Shown: positions 17,154-26,294, counted from the stretch's first letter. The stretch is 64,000 bases of DNA from Marivita cryptomonadis (GCF_002115725.1 NZ_JFKD01000019.1:1-64000), one strand, 5' to 3'. A program made the numbers and translations. Notes: generated by a model from the letters alone, not told the origin.

Positions 17154-17167
17154 TTGATCTGGGTCAA
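17154..17167. promoter_or_regulatory. FNR/FnrL-like box upstream of cydA
   Basis: TTGATCTGGGTCAA matches the FNR consensus TTGAT-N4-ATCAA in 9 of 10 positions. It lies about 80 bases before the cydA ATG, in the short gap after cydC. This fits induction of the bd oxidase at low oxygen by an FnrL/FNR-type activator. A perfect small inverted repeat, CGCAT-N5-ATGCG, lies between it and the gene (17101-17115) and could bind another regulator. Confidence 0.65.
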
Positions 17168-17193
17168 AAACCGGCAACGAAGATGCAGATTAT

Positions 17194-18855
17194 TTACCCG
17201 ACGCGGATGGACGGGCTCGGGGCGATCACCCGATCTGCAAACCCGACCTCTTCCGGACGATGCGCAGCCATAAGGATCGCCGCATCTGGCAATGCAAACC
17301 TGATGCCTTCCAGCACGCGCTTCGCCAAAGGCGCATCCAGACCCTCGGTCGGCTCGTCCAGCAAAAGAAGCTTTGGCTTTCGAAGCACCGCGCGCGCCAA
17401 AACCAACCGCCGCCCCTCCCCACCGGACAGGCCTGCACCCCGAAACCCGAGCACGGCATCCAGCCCGCCTTTCAAAGCGATAGTTTCGTTCAGACGAACG
17501 GCCTGAAGCACTGCCCAAAGGTCAGCATCCGTTGCTTCTGGTGCCGCAAGTCTGAGGTTTTCGGCAATTGTCCCTGCGACCAACGCATGATGTTGGGGCA
17601 CCATCGCAATCAGCTTGGCCCGAAGCTCCCTTTCGACCCGAGCTATGTCCTTTCCGCCGAACTGCATGTCGCCGACACACGGCGAACCCTGCCCGGCCGC
17701 CATCAACAAGGCAGTCGATTTTCCACAGCCACTGCGCCCGGTCAGCGCTACGGTTTCACCCGGCGCTACGGAAAAGGAGATCGGCGCAAAAAGCGGCATG
17801 GCATTGCTATTGCTTGCTGCCGAAAAACCCTTTGCAACAAGCACTGGCTTGCCAAGACGCACGACTGCTTCAGTTGGCGCGCTGTGACGGTCGATCAAAG
17901 GTACAATCCGTTTTGCCGCCAACCGCATTCGGCCAATGTCCGACAAGGCGCGGCGCACCGGGGCTACGGCCTCGGACAAGGCAAGAGCAGCAAAAATCCC
18001 GATAGCCGCCCGAGCCGCCGTGGTCTCGCCCGTTTGCACCAGAGAGACACCAATCCCAAGCGTTGCAGCAACGACGGCCCATCCCATAATGTCGAGCCAG
18101 ACGCCTGTTGCTCGCTCAATCCGCTCAACTTCGGACAGGCTCTTTGAATGAAACTGTGCCGCGTTCTGAACGCCTGCCTTTGCCTCTGGCACCTGACCGA
18201 AAGCGATCAGTTCTTCCCGCGAAGCGATCAAGTCGATCATCCGACTGCGAAGCGCTTGCATACCCGCCTGTGCCTTGCGGGATGGCGCGTCTGCCCTGCT
18301 TTGCCCCCAAAAGAAGACCAATGTCGGACCGATCCCGTAGCCCACAAGGATTACACCAGAAATCATAGGGTGAACCAAGAGCCCAACGGCCAAAGCCGTC
18401 AAACTGATCACCATCAAGCCCGCCACTCCGGGCAGAACCAGCCGCAGGGCTAAACCGTCCAGCGCATCGACATCGGACGTCACGCGGTTCAGAAAGACAC
18501 TTGCCCGCAAACGCTCGATCTGACGGTACGGGGACGTCCCGACACCACTTAGCAGTCGCACACGCAGGTTGGACAGCGCGCGCAGCGTTGCATCGTGGGT
18601 GGTCAGCCGCTCTCCGTACCGCGCAACCGTACGGCCAAGGGCCAGAAACCGTACCATTGCCGACGGTGCAAAGACGTTGAACAGCGTGCCAAGCCCAATC
18701 ATTCCAGCAGCCGCGGCGGCAGTGATGAACCAGCCCGACACGGCCAAAAGCGCGACTCCCATGATCAATACCGCCATCGACAATGCCATCCCTTGGACAA
18801 AGGCACGGCGTTCTCCAACCAAAAGCAGGCGGATGATCCGAAAGAGCGAACTCAT
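17194..18855 (-). CDS. cydC: Thiol reductant ABC exporter subunit CydC
   Basis: A 553-aa ABC half-transporter with an N-terminal membrane domain (about residues 15-300) and a C-terminal ATPase: Walker A GRSGCGKS, signature LSGGEGRR, Walker B LLLLDEPTEG and switch histidine in AAHRPEE. With CydD it exports glutathione and cysteine and is needed to mature bd oxidase. Its ATG overlaps the cydD stop by four bases, indicating coupled translation. It precedes cydA with a 120-base gap that contains an FNR-like box. Confidence 0.9.
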   Translation of the reverse strand: MSSLFRIIRLLLVGERRAFVQGMALSMAVLIMGVALLAVSGWFITAAAAAGMIGLGTLFNVFAPSAMVRFLALGRTVARYGERLTTHDATLRALSNLRVRLLSGVGTSPYRQIERLRASVFLNRVTSDVDALDGLALRLVLPGVAGLMVISLTALAVGLLVHPMISGVILVGYGIGPTLVFFWGQSRADAPSRKAQAGMQALRSRMIDLIASREELIAFGQVPEAKAGVQNAAQFHSKSLSEVERIERATGVWLDIMGWAVVAATLGIGVSLVQTGETTAARAAIGIFAALALSEAVAPVRRALSDIGRMRLAAKRIVPLIDRHSAPTEAVVRLGKPVLVAKGFSAASNSNAMPLFAPISFSVAPGETVALTGRSGCGKSTALLMAAGQGSPCVGDMQFGGKDIARVERELRAKLIAMVPQHHALVAGTIAENLRLAAPEATDADLWAVLQAVRLNETIALKGGLDAVLGFRGAGLSGGEGRRLVLARAVLRKPKLLLLDEPTEGLDAPLAKRVLEGIRFALPDAAILMAAHRPEEVGFADRVIAPSPSIRVG

Positions 18856-20492
18856 GCGCCATCCTCCAGCCGAATGACCCTTGGCATCCGGTCCAGCAGG
18901 CGCGGGTCGTGTGTCGTGGTGATCAAAGTGCCACCACCCGCGACGTAGGCGAGCAGACCGTCGATGATATCATTGGCCGTTTCGGCGTCGAGGTCGGCCG
19001 TCGGTTCGTCTGCCAAAAGTAGGGACGGACTACGATGCAGCGCACGCGCCAGCATCACGCGGCGCGCTTCACCGCCCGACAAACCTGCGCCGCTTTCGCC
19101 CAATTGTGTCAGATCCTTAGCAGGCAATCCGCTCAGGATAGGAGACACTCGCGAGAGCTGAAGGACATCGTCATCCAACGGAACGCCAAAACCGATGTTA
19201 TGCCGCAAGCTGCGTGCCAAAAAGCGCGGCGTTTGCGGCATCCACCCCAAAGCGGCACGCCATGCGTCAGCCTTTGCGTCTGACAGAGGTGCAGCGTTCA
19301 GTAAGACAGCACCGTGCGTCGGCTGTTCCAGTCCAGCTAACAGCCGCAGCAGAGTCGTCTTCCCGACGCCGCTGGGCCCACTGATGGCTAGGCTATCGCC
19401 GGGCCTGACTTCCAGGTCGGGAAAACGAAGGGTTCGATCCGCATGGCCAACCATCACATCCTGCAAGGACAGGCCTTGAAAGGTCACCGCACGAACCGTC
19501 TTGCCAGCCCCCAGTATCTTGCGCCGCGCATCATCGCGCCACGAATCTAAATCTTCCCGCACAGCATCAGCTGCAGATTTGTCGTGCCACGCGGCTGCAA
19601 GATCGCGCAAAGGCTGGAAGAAATCCGGAGCCAGCAGAAGCAGGTAGATTCCCGCCGAAGGTGTCAGCGGCCCACCCCACGTGCCCCAAGTGATTTCGCC
19701 CAAGAGCGCGAAACCGACCCATACAGCAATCATCGCCACGCCAAGCGCCGAAAAAAGCTCGAGCACCGTCGAGGACAGGAATGCAACCCTCAGAACCGCC
19801 ATCGTCTTGTACCGAAGTGCGTCGGACGCCGTTGCGAACCCTTCGATGACCTGAGGACCAGCACCGGTAAGCGTAAGATCAGCCAACGCCGCCAACCGGT
19901 CCGCAAGCAGGTCATTCAGGGACCCGATCTCGACCATCTGGCGCGCGCTGGCCTCTTTCGCGGCCCAACCGACCAGCGCCATGAAAACTGGGATCAATGG
20001 TCCTGCCGCTAGCAATACAACTGCCGCAGCCCAACTGTGCCATGCCGTGATTGCAAGAATGCTTAGCGGCACCGTCATGACACGCAAGCGCGCAGGTGTG
20101 TAACGCAGCAGAAACGGACGAAGTGCATCGAGTTTTTCAGTCGCGAGTGCAGCAATCGATCCAGCGCCCCCAAATCGGGATACTTCGTCTGTCTCGGTTT
20201 CCGTAGCGATGATGGCTTGCCGCAATTCTTGGATGTGTTTCTCCGCAGCCCTGCTCAGATCTGCCTGCGCCTGTTGGTTCAAAAGCGCCCGCGCGATGCC
20301 GAGGCCCAGAAACGAGAACGATGCAAGCCATACATCAATCGCAGTGCCAGACAGAAGCGCTGCGAGCACGGTTGCGAGCACCCAAGCCTGCGCAAGCCAA
20401 ACCAAGTTCGAAAGAACGGATAGTGCCGCTCCGAATATCGAAACTGGCGACTCTATCTCAATTGGGCTCGCGTGATCATGCACTGTCCGCAT
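18852..20492 (-). CDS. cydD: Thiol reductant ABC exporter subunit CydD
   Basis: The start is placed at ATG 20492 (546 aa), preceded directly by a GGAAAAGG purine run; the frame extends upstream to 20675 but that part runs through the divergent promoter region and overlaps the Rrf2 gene. Six membrane segments are followed by an ATPase with GPSGVGKT, LSGGEARR and LLLADEPTADLD. CydD pairs with CydC as a heterodimeric thiol exporter for the periplasm. It is divergent from the Rrf2 regulator and shares with it an FNR-like box. Confidence 0.88.
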   Translation of the reverse strand: MRTVHDHASPIEIESPVSIFGAALSVLSNLVWLAQAWVLATVLAALLSGTAIDVWLASFSFLGLGIARALLNQQAQADLSRAAEKHIQELRQAIIATETETDEVSRFGGAGSIAALATEKLDALRPFLLRYTPARLRVMTVPLSILAITAWHSWAAAVVLLAAGPLIPVFMALVGWAAKEASARQMVEIGSLNDLLADRLAALADLTLTGAGPQVIEGFATASDALRYKTMAVLRVAFLSSTVLELFSALGVAMIAVWVGFALLGEITWGTWGGPLTPSAGIYLLLLAPDFFQPLRDLAAAWHDKSAADAVREDLDSWRDDARRKILGAGKTVRAVTFQGLSLQDVMVGHADRTLRFPDLEVRPGDSLAISGPSGVGKTTLLRLLAGLEQPTHGAVLLNAAPLSDAKADAWRAALGWMPQTPRFLARSLRHNIGFGVPLDDDVLQLSRVSPILSGLPAKDLTQLGESGAGLSGGEARRVMLARALHRSPSLLLADEPTADLDAETANDIIDGLLAYVAGGGTLITTTHDPRLLDRMPRVIRLEDGA

Positions 20493-20540
20493 CCTTTTCC
20501 GAAGCTTCCGGCCTATTACGGCATGATCTTGCGAATTGAC

Positions 20541-20554
20541 GTGATTTAGATCAA
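20541..20554. promoter_or_regulatory. FNR/FnrL-like box between cydD and rrf2
   Basis: GTGATTTAGATCAA matches TTGAT-N4-ATCAA in 9 of 10 positions and lies in the 114-base divergent region. Just downstream, AGAT-N7-ATCT forms a further small inverted repeat (about 20579-20593) that could be a site for the adjacent Rrf2 regulator. Both suggest oxygen and redox control of cydDC. Confidence 0.6.
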
Positions 20555-20606
20555 AGAAATCGGTATCTGAGATGTGAAATATCTGTCGGAACTTAAAGGA
20601 AACGGA

Positions 20607-21083
20607 ATGCGTCTGACGACCCGAACTAATCTTGCCGCGCGCACCCTGATGTTTTGCGCAGTCAATGAAGATCAAATTGTACGCACGTCAGATATTGCAG
20701 AGCGCTGCAATGCGTCCATCAATCATGTCGCGCGCGTCGTTCAGCGCCTACAGTCCGAAGGCTATCTGGAAACCCTACGGGGGCGCACTGGGGGCATCCG
20801 TCTTGCGAAACCCTCTAACCGGATTTCGATTGGTGCGGTGTTTCGCATTTTTGAGACCGAAATCCCATTTGCCGAATGCTTTGACGAAATTCGCAACACC
20901 TGCCCACTTGCGTCCACATGCCGTCTGCGCTCGTACGTCGTCCGAGCGTTGGAGGCGTTTTATCACGAGTTGGACATGGTGACGCTTGAAGACCTCGTAC
21001 GCGGCAATTGCGGTTTGATGGATTTACTCGCGTTGCGACCCGATTTATCTGGATCTTGCTCGGGCCGCACCGCGTCCGCCTGA
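20607..21083 (+). CDS. Rrf2-family iron-sulfur-type regulator (NsrR-like)
   Basis: Start at ATG 20607 with AAAGGAAACGGA just upstream (the frame extends to 20574). The 158-aa protein has the Rrf2 winged helix (MRLTTRTNLAARTLMF; HVARVVQRLQSEGYL; wing GRTGGIRLAKP) and three cysteines, C91, C99 and C105, in a C-X7-C-X5-C pattern that can hold an Fe-S cluster. This resembles NsrR (nitric oxide sensing) or other cluster-sensing Rrf2 proteins; the first spacing is longer than in E. coli NsrR (X4). It is divergent from cydDC, so the bd oxidase genes are its likely targets. bd oxidase is a known partner in nitric oxide and sulfide stress. Confidence 0.82.
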   Translation: MRLTTRTNLAARTLMFCAVNEDQIVRTSDIAERCNASINHVARVVQRLQSEGYLETLRGRTGGIRLAKPSNRISIGAVFRIFETEIPFAECFDEIRNTCPLASTCRLRSYVVRALEAFYHELDMVTLEDLVRGNCGLMDLLALRPDLSGSCSGRTASA

Positions 21084-21091
21084 CACGTGAA

Positions 21092-21121
21092 CCCTTCCCG
21101 AAAGACATATATCGGGAAGGG
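21092..21121. terminator. Convergent hairpin between rrf2 and peroxiredoxin genes
   Basis: CCCTTCCCGA and TCGGGAAGGG pair perfectly over 10 bp around a 10-base loop. It lies between two convergent genes and could serve both. There is no clear T-run on either side. Confidence 0.6.
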
Positions 21122-21137
21122 CACCTGCGCCCAACGC

Positions 21138-21800
21138 TCAGAGCGCTTTTGTTGAGAAATACCAATCCTTGGTGTCATATCCTTCGGACAGACGCGCCTC
21201 GGCTGCATCGGTAGTTTGCGGCGTCGGCACGATCACATCCTGACCAGGCATCCAGTTCTCGGGCGTTGCGACCTTGTGGGTGTCTGCAGTCTGAAGTGCT
21301 TGAACCAGGCGGTAAAACTCGTCGATCGACCGACCATTGGTCATCGGGTAGTAGACCATCGCCCGCAGGATACCTTCGGGGTCGATGATAAAGGTCGCGC
21401 GTACGGCTTGTGTGTCCGAAGCACCCGGCTGGATCATGCCGTAGGCTTGGGCCACCTTCATGTCGAGATCTGCAATGATTGGAAAACGGATATCCACACC
21501 AAAGCTTTCCTTGATCGATCTAACCCATGCGATGTGGGCATAATGGCTGTCGATAGACAGACCGATCAACTCGGTGTTCAGGGCGGCGAAGTCATCTGCC
21601 CGGCGGGCAAACGCGGTAAACTCTGTCGTGCAAACCGGGGTGAAATCGGCCGGGTGCGAAAACAGGATCAGCCATTTGCCGTGATAGTCCGCCAAGCTTT
21701 TGCGACCGTGCGTTGTCAGCGCATCGAAAGCTGGTGCAGGTTCGTTAAGGCGGGGCAGCGCAACCTGCGTCTGCGATGTAATTTCGGTGACAGCGTTCAT
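21138..21800 (-). CDS. Peroxiredoxin, Prx6/1-Cys-like
   Basis: A 220-aa thioredoxin-fold peroxidase. The peroxidatic cysteine is C57 in PADFTPVCTTEF, and the supporting arginine lies in AVRATFIIDPEG. The long C-terminal extension (VATPENWMPGQDVIVP...) is typical of the Prx6 subgroup. It reduces hydrogen peroxide and organic hydroperoxides in the cytoplasm. It is divergent from an OxyR-like regulator 110 bases away, so induction by peroxide through that regulator is likely. Confidence 0.9.
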   Translation of the reverse strand: MNAVTEITSQTQVALPRLNEPAPAFDALTTHGRKSLADYHGKWLILFSHPADFTPVCTTEFTAFARRADDFAALNTELIGLSIDSHYAHIAWVRSIKESFGVDIRFPIIADLDMKVAQAYGMIQPGASDTQAVRATFIIDPEGILRAMVYYPMTNGRSIDEFYRLVQALQTADTHKVATPENWMPGQDVIVPTPQTTDAAEARLSEGYDTKDWYFSTKAL

Positions 21801-21910
21801 CGTGGTCTCTCCTTGTGTTCATCTGAGACCGAGATAGACACTCTGGATATATTCTGGAAATTGAATTAAACGACCGTGGTGATCTGTTTTCTCGATAACC
21901 AAAGGTCGCC

Positions 21911-22807
21911 ATGACGACACTTCGCCAAATGCGGTTTCTTGTTGCCCTCGCAGATACAACGAATTTCTCGCGCGCAGCCGAGATCTGCAATGTCACGCAA
22001 TCCACCCTGTCCACTGGTCTCAAAGAGATGGAAGCCCGACTTGGAGTGCAGGTGGCCGAACGCAGCACTCATTCGGTTCTCATGACGTCGATCGGTATGG
22101 CCCTGGCGGAACGAGCGCGCGAAATACTGGCAAAAGCGGCGGATTTCGAAGCCGCCGCACACGCAGAAACATCTGTCGGCATGACGCAGCTTAGGCTGGG
22201 TGTGATTCCGACGGTTGGTCCATTCTTGCTGCCACGCGCATTGCCAAGTCTGCGTGATACGTGGCCCAAGATGAAGATCTACCTGCGCGAAGAACTCACC
22301 GAGTCTCTTTTACATGGCCTAACAGATGGCCGTCTGGATCTTATCCTGATCGCATTACCCCATGACTTGCCGCCACAGGTGGAAACCATGCTACTGTTCA
22401 AGGACGATTACAGCCTTGCCACACCCCGCGCCCACCCGCTGGCCAATCTGTCGCGGGTTGAAGGAACCGATCTAGCCGGTCGTCGTCTGTTGCTCCTCGA
22501 ACGCGGCCACTGTTTACAAAAACATGCCCTATCAAGCGTTCCCGGAGTCGCGCTTGAAGAGGACGAATCCTTTTCGGCCACGAGTTTGCCGACACTGGTC
22601 TCGATGGTCGAGGAAGGAATCGGCGTGACACTGTTACCGAACCTCGCGATTGATGCAGGGCTCACCGCTGGACATGACCTGCATCTGTCGAACCTCGAGG
22701 GCGCAACGCCACGACAAATCGTTCTGGTATGGCGCAAAAGCAGCGCGCATTCGGATATTTTTCGAAGGTTTGGTGAAAACTTGCGTCGATCAAGAGACCG
22801 CGCTTAG
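21911..22807 (+). CDS. OxyR-like LysR regulator
   Basis: A 298-aa LysR-type protein. The N-terminal helix-turn-helix spans residues 1-60 (FSRAAEICNVTQSTLSTGLKEME), followed by a substrate-binding-like domain. LLLLERGHCLQKHAL aligns with the OxyR redox loop, with C201 at the place of the peroxide-sensing Cys199. At the place of the resolving Cys208 the residue is valine (V210), so the usual intramolecular disulfide cannot form there. It is divergent from the peroxiredoxin gene, its likely target. It may sense peroxide through a single-cysteine state, or another signal. Confidence 0.82.
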   Translation: MTTLRQMRFLVALADTTNFSRAAEICNVTQSTLSTGLKEMEARLGVQVAERSTHSVLMTSIGMALAERAREILAKAADFEAAAHAETSVGMTQLRLGVIPTVGPFLLPRALPSLRDTWPKMKIYLREELTESLLHGLTDGRLDLILIALPHDLPPQVETMLLFKDDYSLATPRAHPLANLSRVEGTDLAGRRLLLLERGHCLQKHALSSVPGVALEEDESFSATSLPTLVSMVEEGIGVTLLPNLAIDAGLTAGHDLHLSNLEGATPRQIVLVWRKSSAHSDIFRRFGENLRRSRDRA

Positions 22808-23171
22808 TCTGTAGTTAGAGCGATTAACGGATTGCTCAGCAGAAACGACTACCCTCCATAACCGACAAGTTCTAACGTCACTGGGGGCGAATAGTTTTTC
22901 GCGCTCTGACCTGCAGACCGACTGGTTGGCGGCATCGCTAGACGTTAGCGGACATATCCGCTGCAGAGCGCGGCATGCCTGCTAATGTTGCAACTGCATT
23001 TTGCGATAACTCACTTTGTAGAGTCGGACAAATAGTACATTCGCGCGTTACTCCACCATTTCGATCATGGACCGCCTGCCAATCGGGAGGAGGCATATAC
23101 GACATGCGATAATTGACCTATTTTGTCGTCGACTAACATGGTGATTGCCCGAGACACAAACGGGCACTGCA
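22808..23171. other. Gene-free convergent gap with small palindromes
   Basis: About 360 bases between the convergent oxyR-like and aminotransferase genes. AGCGGACATATCCGCT (22947-22962) is a perfect 6-bp stem with a 4-base loop. TGCCCG-N9-CGGGCA (23146-23166) could end transcription of the aminotransferase gene on the minus strand, though no T-run follows. I see no coding potential, tRNA or repeat family here. Confidence 0.4.
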
Positions 23172-24539
23172 TCACGCAGCGAGCTCTGCCTGGAACGCAT
23201 CTAGGCTTTTCTCGACTGCTGACAGGATTTCGGTGACCTGAGTGGGCGTGATGATCATTGGCGGGCAGAAGGCCATGGCGTCCGTCATGTTGCGCGAGAT
23301 CAGGCCGTTTTTCAGAAAATGCGCACCAAGCCCTGCGCCCAGTTTGCCCGGTGCGAACTCTTCGGCGCGACCTTCGGGGGCCACGATTTCCAGGGCTGCG
23401 ATCAAGCCAACGCCGCGTGCCTCACCCACCAGCGGGTGGCCGGTGAACTTGGCCAGACCTGCCTGCAATTCCGCGCCGCGTTCGGCTGCGTTCGCCACCA
23501 GATCGCGCTCTTCGATGATCTTGAGGTTCTCCAGCGCCACCGCCGCACCCACCGGATGCGCGCCGCCGGTATAGCCGTGACCCAGCACGCCAATGCGGCC
23601 GGATTCGTCGGCGATGGGGGCGTAGACCTCTTCCGTCATCATGAAAGCCGAGAATGGGAAATAGGACGACGTGATCTGCTTGGACATGGTCATGATGTCG
23701 GGCTTGATCTGGAAAGTGTCACAGCCGAACATCTTGCCGGTGCGGCCAAACCCACAAATCACCTCGTCGGCGATCAGCAGGATGTCGTACTGGCCCAGCA
23801 CCTTCTGGATTTTCTCCCAATAGGTTTTGGGCGGCACGACAACCCCACCCGCGCCCATCACCGGTTCGGCGATGAAGGCGGCAATCGTGTCGGGCCCTTC
23901 AGCCTGGATCATCGCGTCGAGGTCCTCGGCGCAGCGGGTGGCGAATTGTTCTTCGCTCTCGCCGTCGCGGCCTTCGCGCCAGTAATGCGGGCAGGTGGTG
24001 TGCAGCACGCCGGGCAGCGGCAGGTCGAAGGATTTGTGGTTGTACGGCAGCCCGGTCATCGACGCGGATGCAATCGTCACCCCGTGATAGCCGCGCATGC
24101 GCGAAATCACTTTCTTCTTCTCGGGCTTGCCAAGGCTGTTGGAGCGATACCACAGCATCTTGAGGATCGTGTCATTCGCTTCGGACCCGGAATTGGTGAA
24201 GAACACCTTGCTCATCAGGACCGGCGCCATGCCGATCAGCTTTTCCGCCAGATCGATCGCCGGCCCGTGCGAGCGGTGCGCGAAATTGTGATAGTAGGGC
24301 AGCTTGCTCATCTGTCGGGTTGCGGCGTCGATCAGGCGCTGTTCATTAAATCCGACAGCCACGCTCCACAGGCCGGACATGCCTTCGATGTATTTGTTGC
24401 CGTGGGTGTCGAACACATGAACCCCCTCGCCCCGATCCATGATCAGCGGCCCGTTCTGCTCGTGCAGGCGAGCATTGGTGTAGCTGTGGAAGTGGTACGC
24501 GATATCGCGGGCTTCGTCGGAATTCGGGCGCAGGTCCAT
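23172..24539 (-). CDS. Class III PLP-dependent aminotransferase
   Basis: A 455-aa protein of the aspartate aminotransferase family (class III fold). Landmarks are GSEAND for PLP phosphate contact, IADEVICGFGRTG with the PLP-binding aspartate, and the likely Schiff-base lysine in TMSKQITSSYFP. ATG 24539 is chosen over 24548 because GAAAG lies nine bases upstream and homologues begin near here. Such enzymes transfer amino groups from omega-amino acids or polyamines to pyruvate. The gene is divergent from a GntR regulator and a dipeptide-type transport cluster, so it may act on the imported amine. The substrate cannot be read from sequence. Confidence 0.85.
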   Translation of the reverse strand: MDLRPNSDEARDIAYHFHSYTNARLHEQNGPLIMDRGEGVHVFDTHGNKYIEGMSGLWSVAVGFNEQRLIDAATRQMSKLPYYHNFAHRSHGPAIDLAEKLIGMAPVLMSKVFFTNSGSEANDTILKMLWYRSNSLGKPEKKKVISRMRGYHGVTIASASMTGLPYNHKSFDLPLPGVLHTTCPHYWREGRDGESEEQFATRCAEDLDAMIQAEGPDTIAAFIAEPVMGAGGVVVPPKTYWEKIQKVLGQYDILLIADEVICGFGRTGKMFGCDTFQIKPDIMTMSKQITSSYFPFSAFMMTEEVYAPIADESGRIGVLGHGYTGGAHPVGAAVALENLKIIEERDLVANAAERGAELQAGLAKFTGHPLVGEARGVGLIAALEIVAPEGRAEEFAPGKLGAGLGAHFLKNGLISRNMTDAMAFCPPMIITPTQVTEILSAVEKSLDAFQAELAA

Positions 24540-24612
24540 GGGGCACATCTTTCGAACTGTCGGTGAGTCTCAACCAACAGCTAAAGCGTTCCAGACTGGC
24601 GTGGCAAGGAGT

Positions 24613-24633
24613 TTTGATGCATCATACATCAAA
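24613..24633. promoter_or_regulatory. Operator-like palindrome in front of gntR and aminotransferase
   Basis: TTTGATG-N7-CATCAAA is a 7-bp inverted repeat; within it TGATGCATCA is itself a 10-bp palindrome. It lies between the divergent aminotransferase gene and the FCD-type GntR gene (ATG 24661), the normal place for an autoregulatory GntR site. Confidence 0.5.
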
Positions 24634-24660
24634 TTCCTCATCGCGAAGGTTTGCAACGGC

Positions 24661-25338
24661 ATGGAACTCATCGGGCGTATCCCTCTTGGAGATCAAGTCT
24701 ATGACCGGATCGCAAAGGCGCTTCTGACCGGGCAGATGCGCCCGAATGATCGCCTGACGATCCGGGGGCTGGCCGATCAGCTTGGCGTGAGCAGTACACC
24801 TGTCCGCGATGCGGTGAAGCAGCTGACCCAAGAGAACGTGCTTGAACACCGCTCGCCTAAAGATGTGCGCGTACCGGTCATGACCGAAGCCACCTATCTC
24901 GAGATCCTCGAAATCCGACTTTCGCTGGAGGGGCTGGCCGCCGAAAAGGCCGCGCAGCATGCGACGCCGGTTCAGATCCGCGAGTTGCGCAAACTGCTGG
25001 AACGCAATGACCGCGCCATCGTGCGGCAGAATTGGGCACTGGCGACCGAGGGCAACCAGGAATTTCACCTTGCGCTCAGCACACTCGCGGGAATGCCAAC
25101 CCTGCAGAAAGTGCTCAAGGGGCTTTGGCTGCAGATGGGCCCGTTGGTGGCATGCTACTACGATACAGAACCTGTGGGGCTGAACCGTCACCATTACGAA
25201 CTTTTGCAGGCTTTGGAACTCCGGGACGGGACGGCTGCGCGTCGAGCGATCGAGGCGGATATCTCGTCGGCCCGGCCTGCCATGCTGGACCAAATTGCAG
25301 CGTTGCGGGCGCGGCTCGTCGTCCAGAATGTCGCTTGA
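24661..25338 (+). CDS. GntR-family regulator, FCD type
   Basis: The real start is probably ATG 24661 (225 aa); an open frame runs back to 24538 but crosses the divergent promoter. The N-terminal winged helix (VYDRIAKALLTGQM...LADQLGVSSTPVRDAVKQL) is GntR type, and the C-terminal helical FCD domain holds the usual metal-binding histidines (EFHLAL, RHHYELLQAL). FCD regulators respond to small carboxylic or amino acids. It overlaps the following LysR gene by one base (TGATG), so the two regulators are co-made. Likely targets are the divergent aminotransferase and the downstream transport genes. Confidence 0.85.
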   Translation: MELIGRIPLGDQVYDRIAKALLTGQMRPNDRLTIRGLADQLGVSSTPVRDAVKQLTQENVLEHRSPKDVRVPVMTEATYLEILEIRLSLEGLAAEKAAQHATPVQIRELRKLLERNDRAIVRQNWALATEGNQEFHLALSTLAGMPTLQKVLKGLWLQMGPLVACYYDTEPVGLNRHHYELLQALELRDGTAARRAIEADISSARPAMLDQIAALRARLVVQNVA

Positions 25339-26294
25339 TGAACAAGGCGTTAACATCGAAATCTGACCGCCCCGGCAGATGCGAGAACTGGGGACTGTTG
25401 CGCAGTTTCTATTTCATCGCATCGAAAAAAGGTGTGACCCGTGCGGCCAAGGCGCAGGGTGTCACCCAACCGACCGTCAGCGCTGCCCTCAAACGCCTGG
25501 AAGAAAGCCTCGGCCAGACGCTGGTGCAACGCGGGCAACGCGAATTCGAACTGACGGCGGCCGGGCAGACGCTGTTTTCGGAGGTCGAGAAGATGTTCGA
25601 GGCGTCACTCCGGGCCGAAGAAAAACTGAAAGCGTTGCATTCGGGATTAGTGGGTACGGTGCAGATTCAAGTTGTGACGGGCGCGCGGAGTGCAGTCTTC
25701 AATGAGATCTTACGACTGATGCATCAGCGGCACCCGGCGGTGGTGCTTGAACTCCAGATCGCATCGAGCCACACGATCTTGCACAACGTCGCCTCTGGGA
25801 GTGTGTCCTTTGGGCTTTGCTTGATGCTTCGCCCGCTCTCAAGGCTGACCTGCCAGCTTCTGCTTCGGGCACGCTACGGGGTGTTCTGCGGGGCCGAGCA
25901 CCCCCTTTTTGGACGGAGTGACGTGACGCTCGACGAAGTGCGTGACTTACCTTTCATTGCGTTTTCCTGCGATGCTGAAGGACGCGCGCCCGAACCAATG
26001 ATTGCGCTGCGCGACGGCACCGGGCTAGGCCGCAATATCAGCGGCACCAGTGGAGACTTTGTCGAGGTCTGCCGGATGATCGCAGCGGGAATCGGGATCG
26101 GCGTTTTACCGGTGCACGCGGTGCAACGCGAGTTGCGTGATGAAACCCTATGGCAGATCGATCTACCGGGGCCTGACCTTAGGGCCGATCTCTATTTCAT
26201 CGCGGATCCCGCGCGCCACGCAACCCATGCCGAGCGGGCATTTCTCGATATCGCAACCGAAGTGCTGCAAAGCGTTGGGCCCGAAGAAACATAG
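25338..26294 (+). CDS. LysR-family regulator
   Basis: A 318-aa protein from ATG 25338, which shares a base with the gntR stop. The helix-turn-helix (FIASKKGVTRAAKAQGVTQPTVSAALKRLEE) begins about 30 residues in, after a short polar extension, and a periplasmic-binding-protein-like effector domain follows to the end. It probably controls the aldolase-transport operon beginning 170 bases downstream. Pairing of a GntR and a LysR regulator in one transcript suggests two different signals for the same catabolic locus. The effector is unknown. Confidence 0.85.
   Translation: MNKALTSKSDRPGRCENWGLLRSFYFIASKKGVTRAAKAQGVTQPTVSAALKRLEESLGQTLVQRGQREFELTAAGQTLFSEVEKMFEASLRAEEKLKALHSGLVGTVQIQVVTGARSAVFNEILRLMHQRHPAVVLELQIASSHTILHNVASGSVSFGLCLMLRPLSRLTCQLLLRARYGVFCGAEHPLFGRSDVTLDEVRDLPFIAFSCDAEGRAPEPMIALRDGTGLGRNISGTSGDFVEVCRMIAAGIGIGVLPVHAVQRELRDETLWQIDLPGPDLRADLYFIADPARHATHAERAFLDIATEVLQSVGPEET

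Noticed and set aside
23319..24566. 415-codon plus-strand open frame opposite the aminotransferase
   Set aside because: Antisense shadow of a conserved PLP enzyme; no domain or ribosome site.
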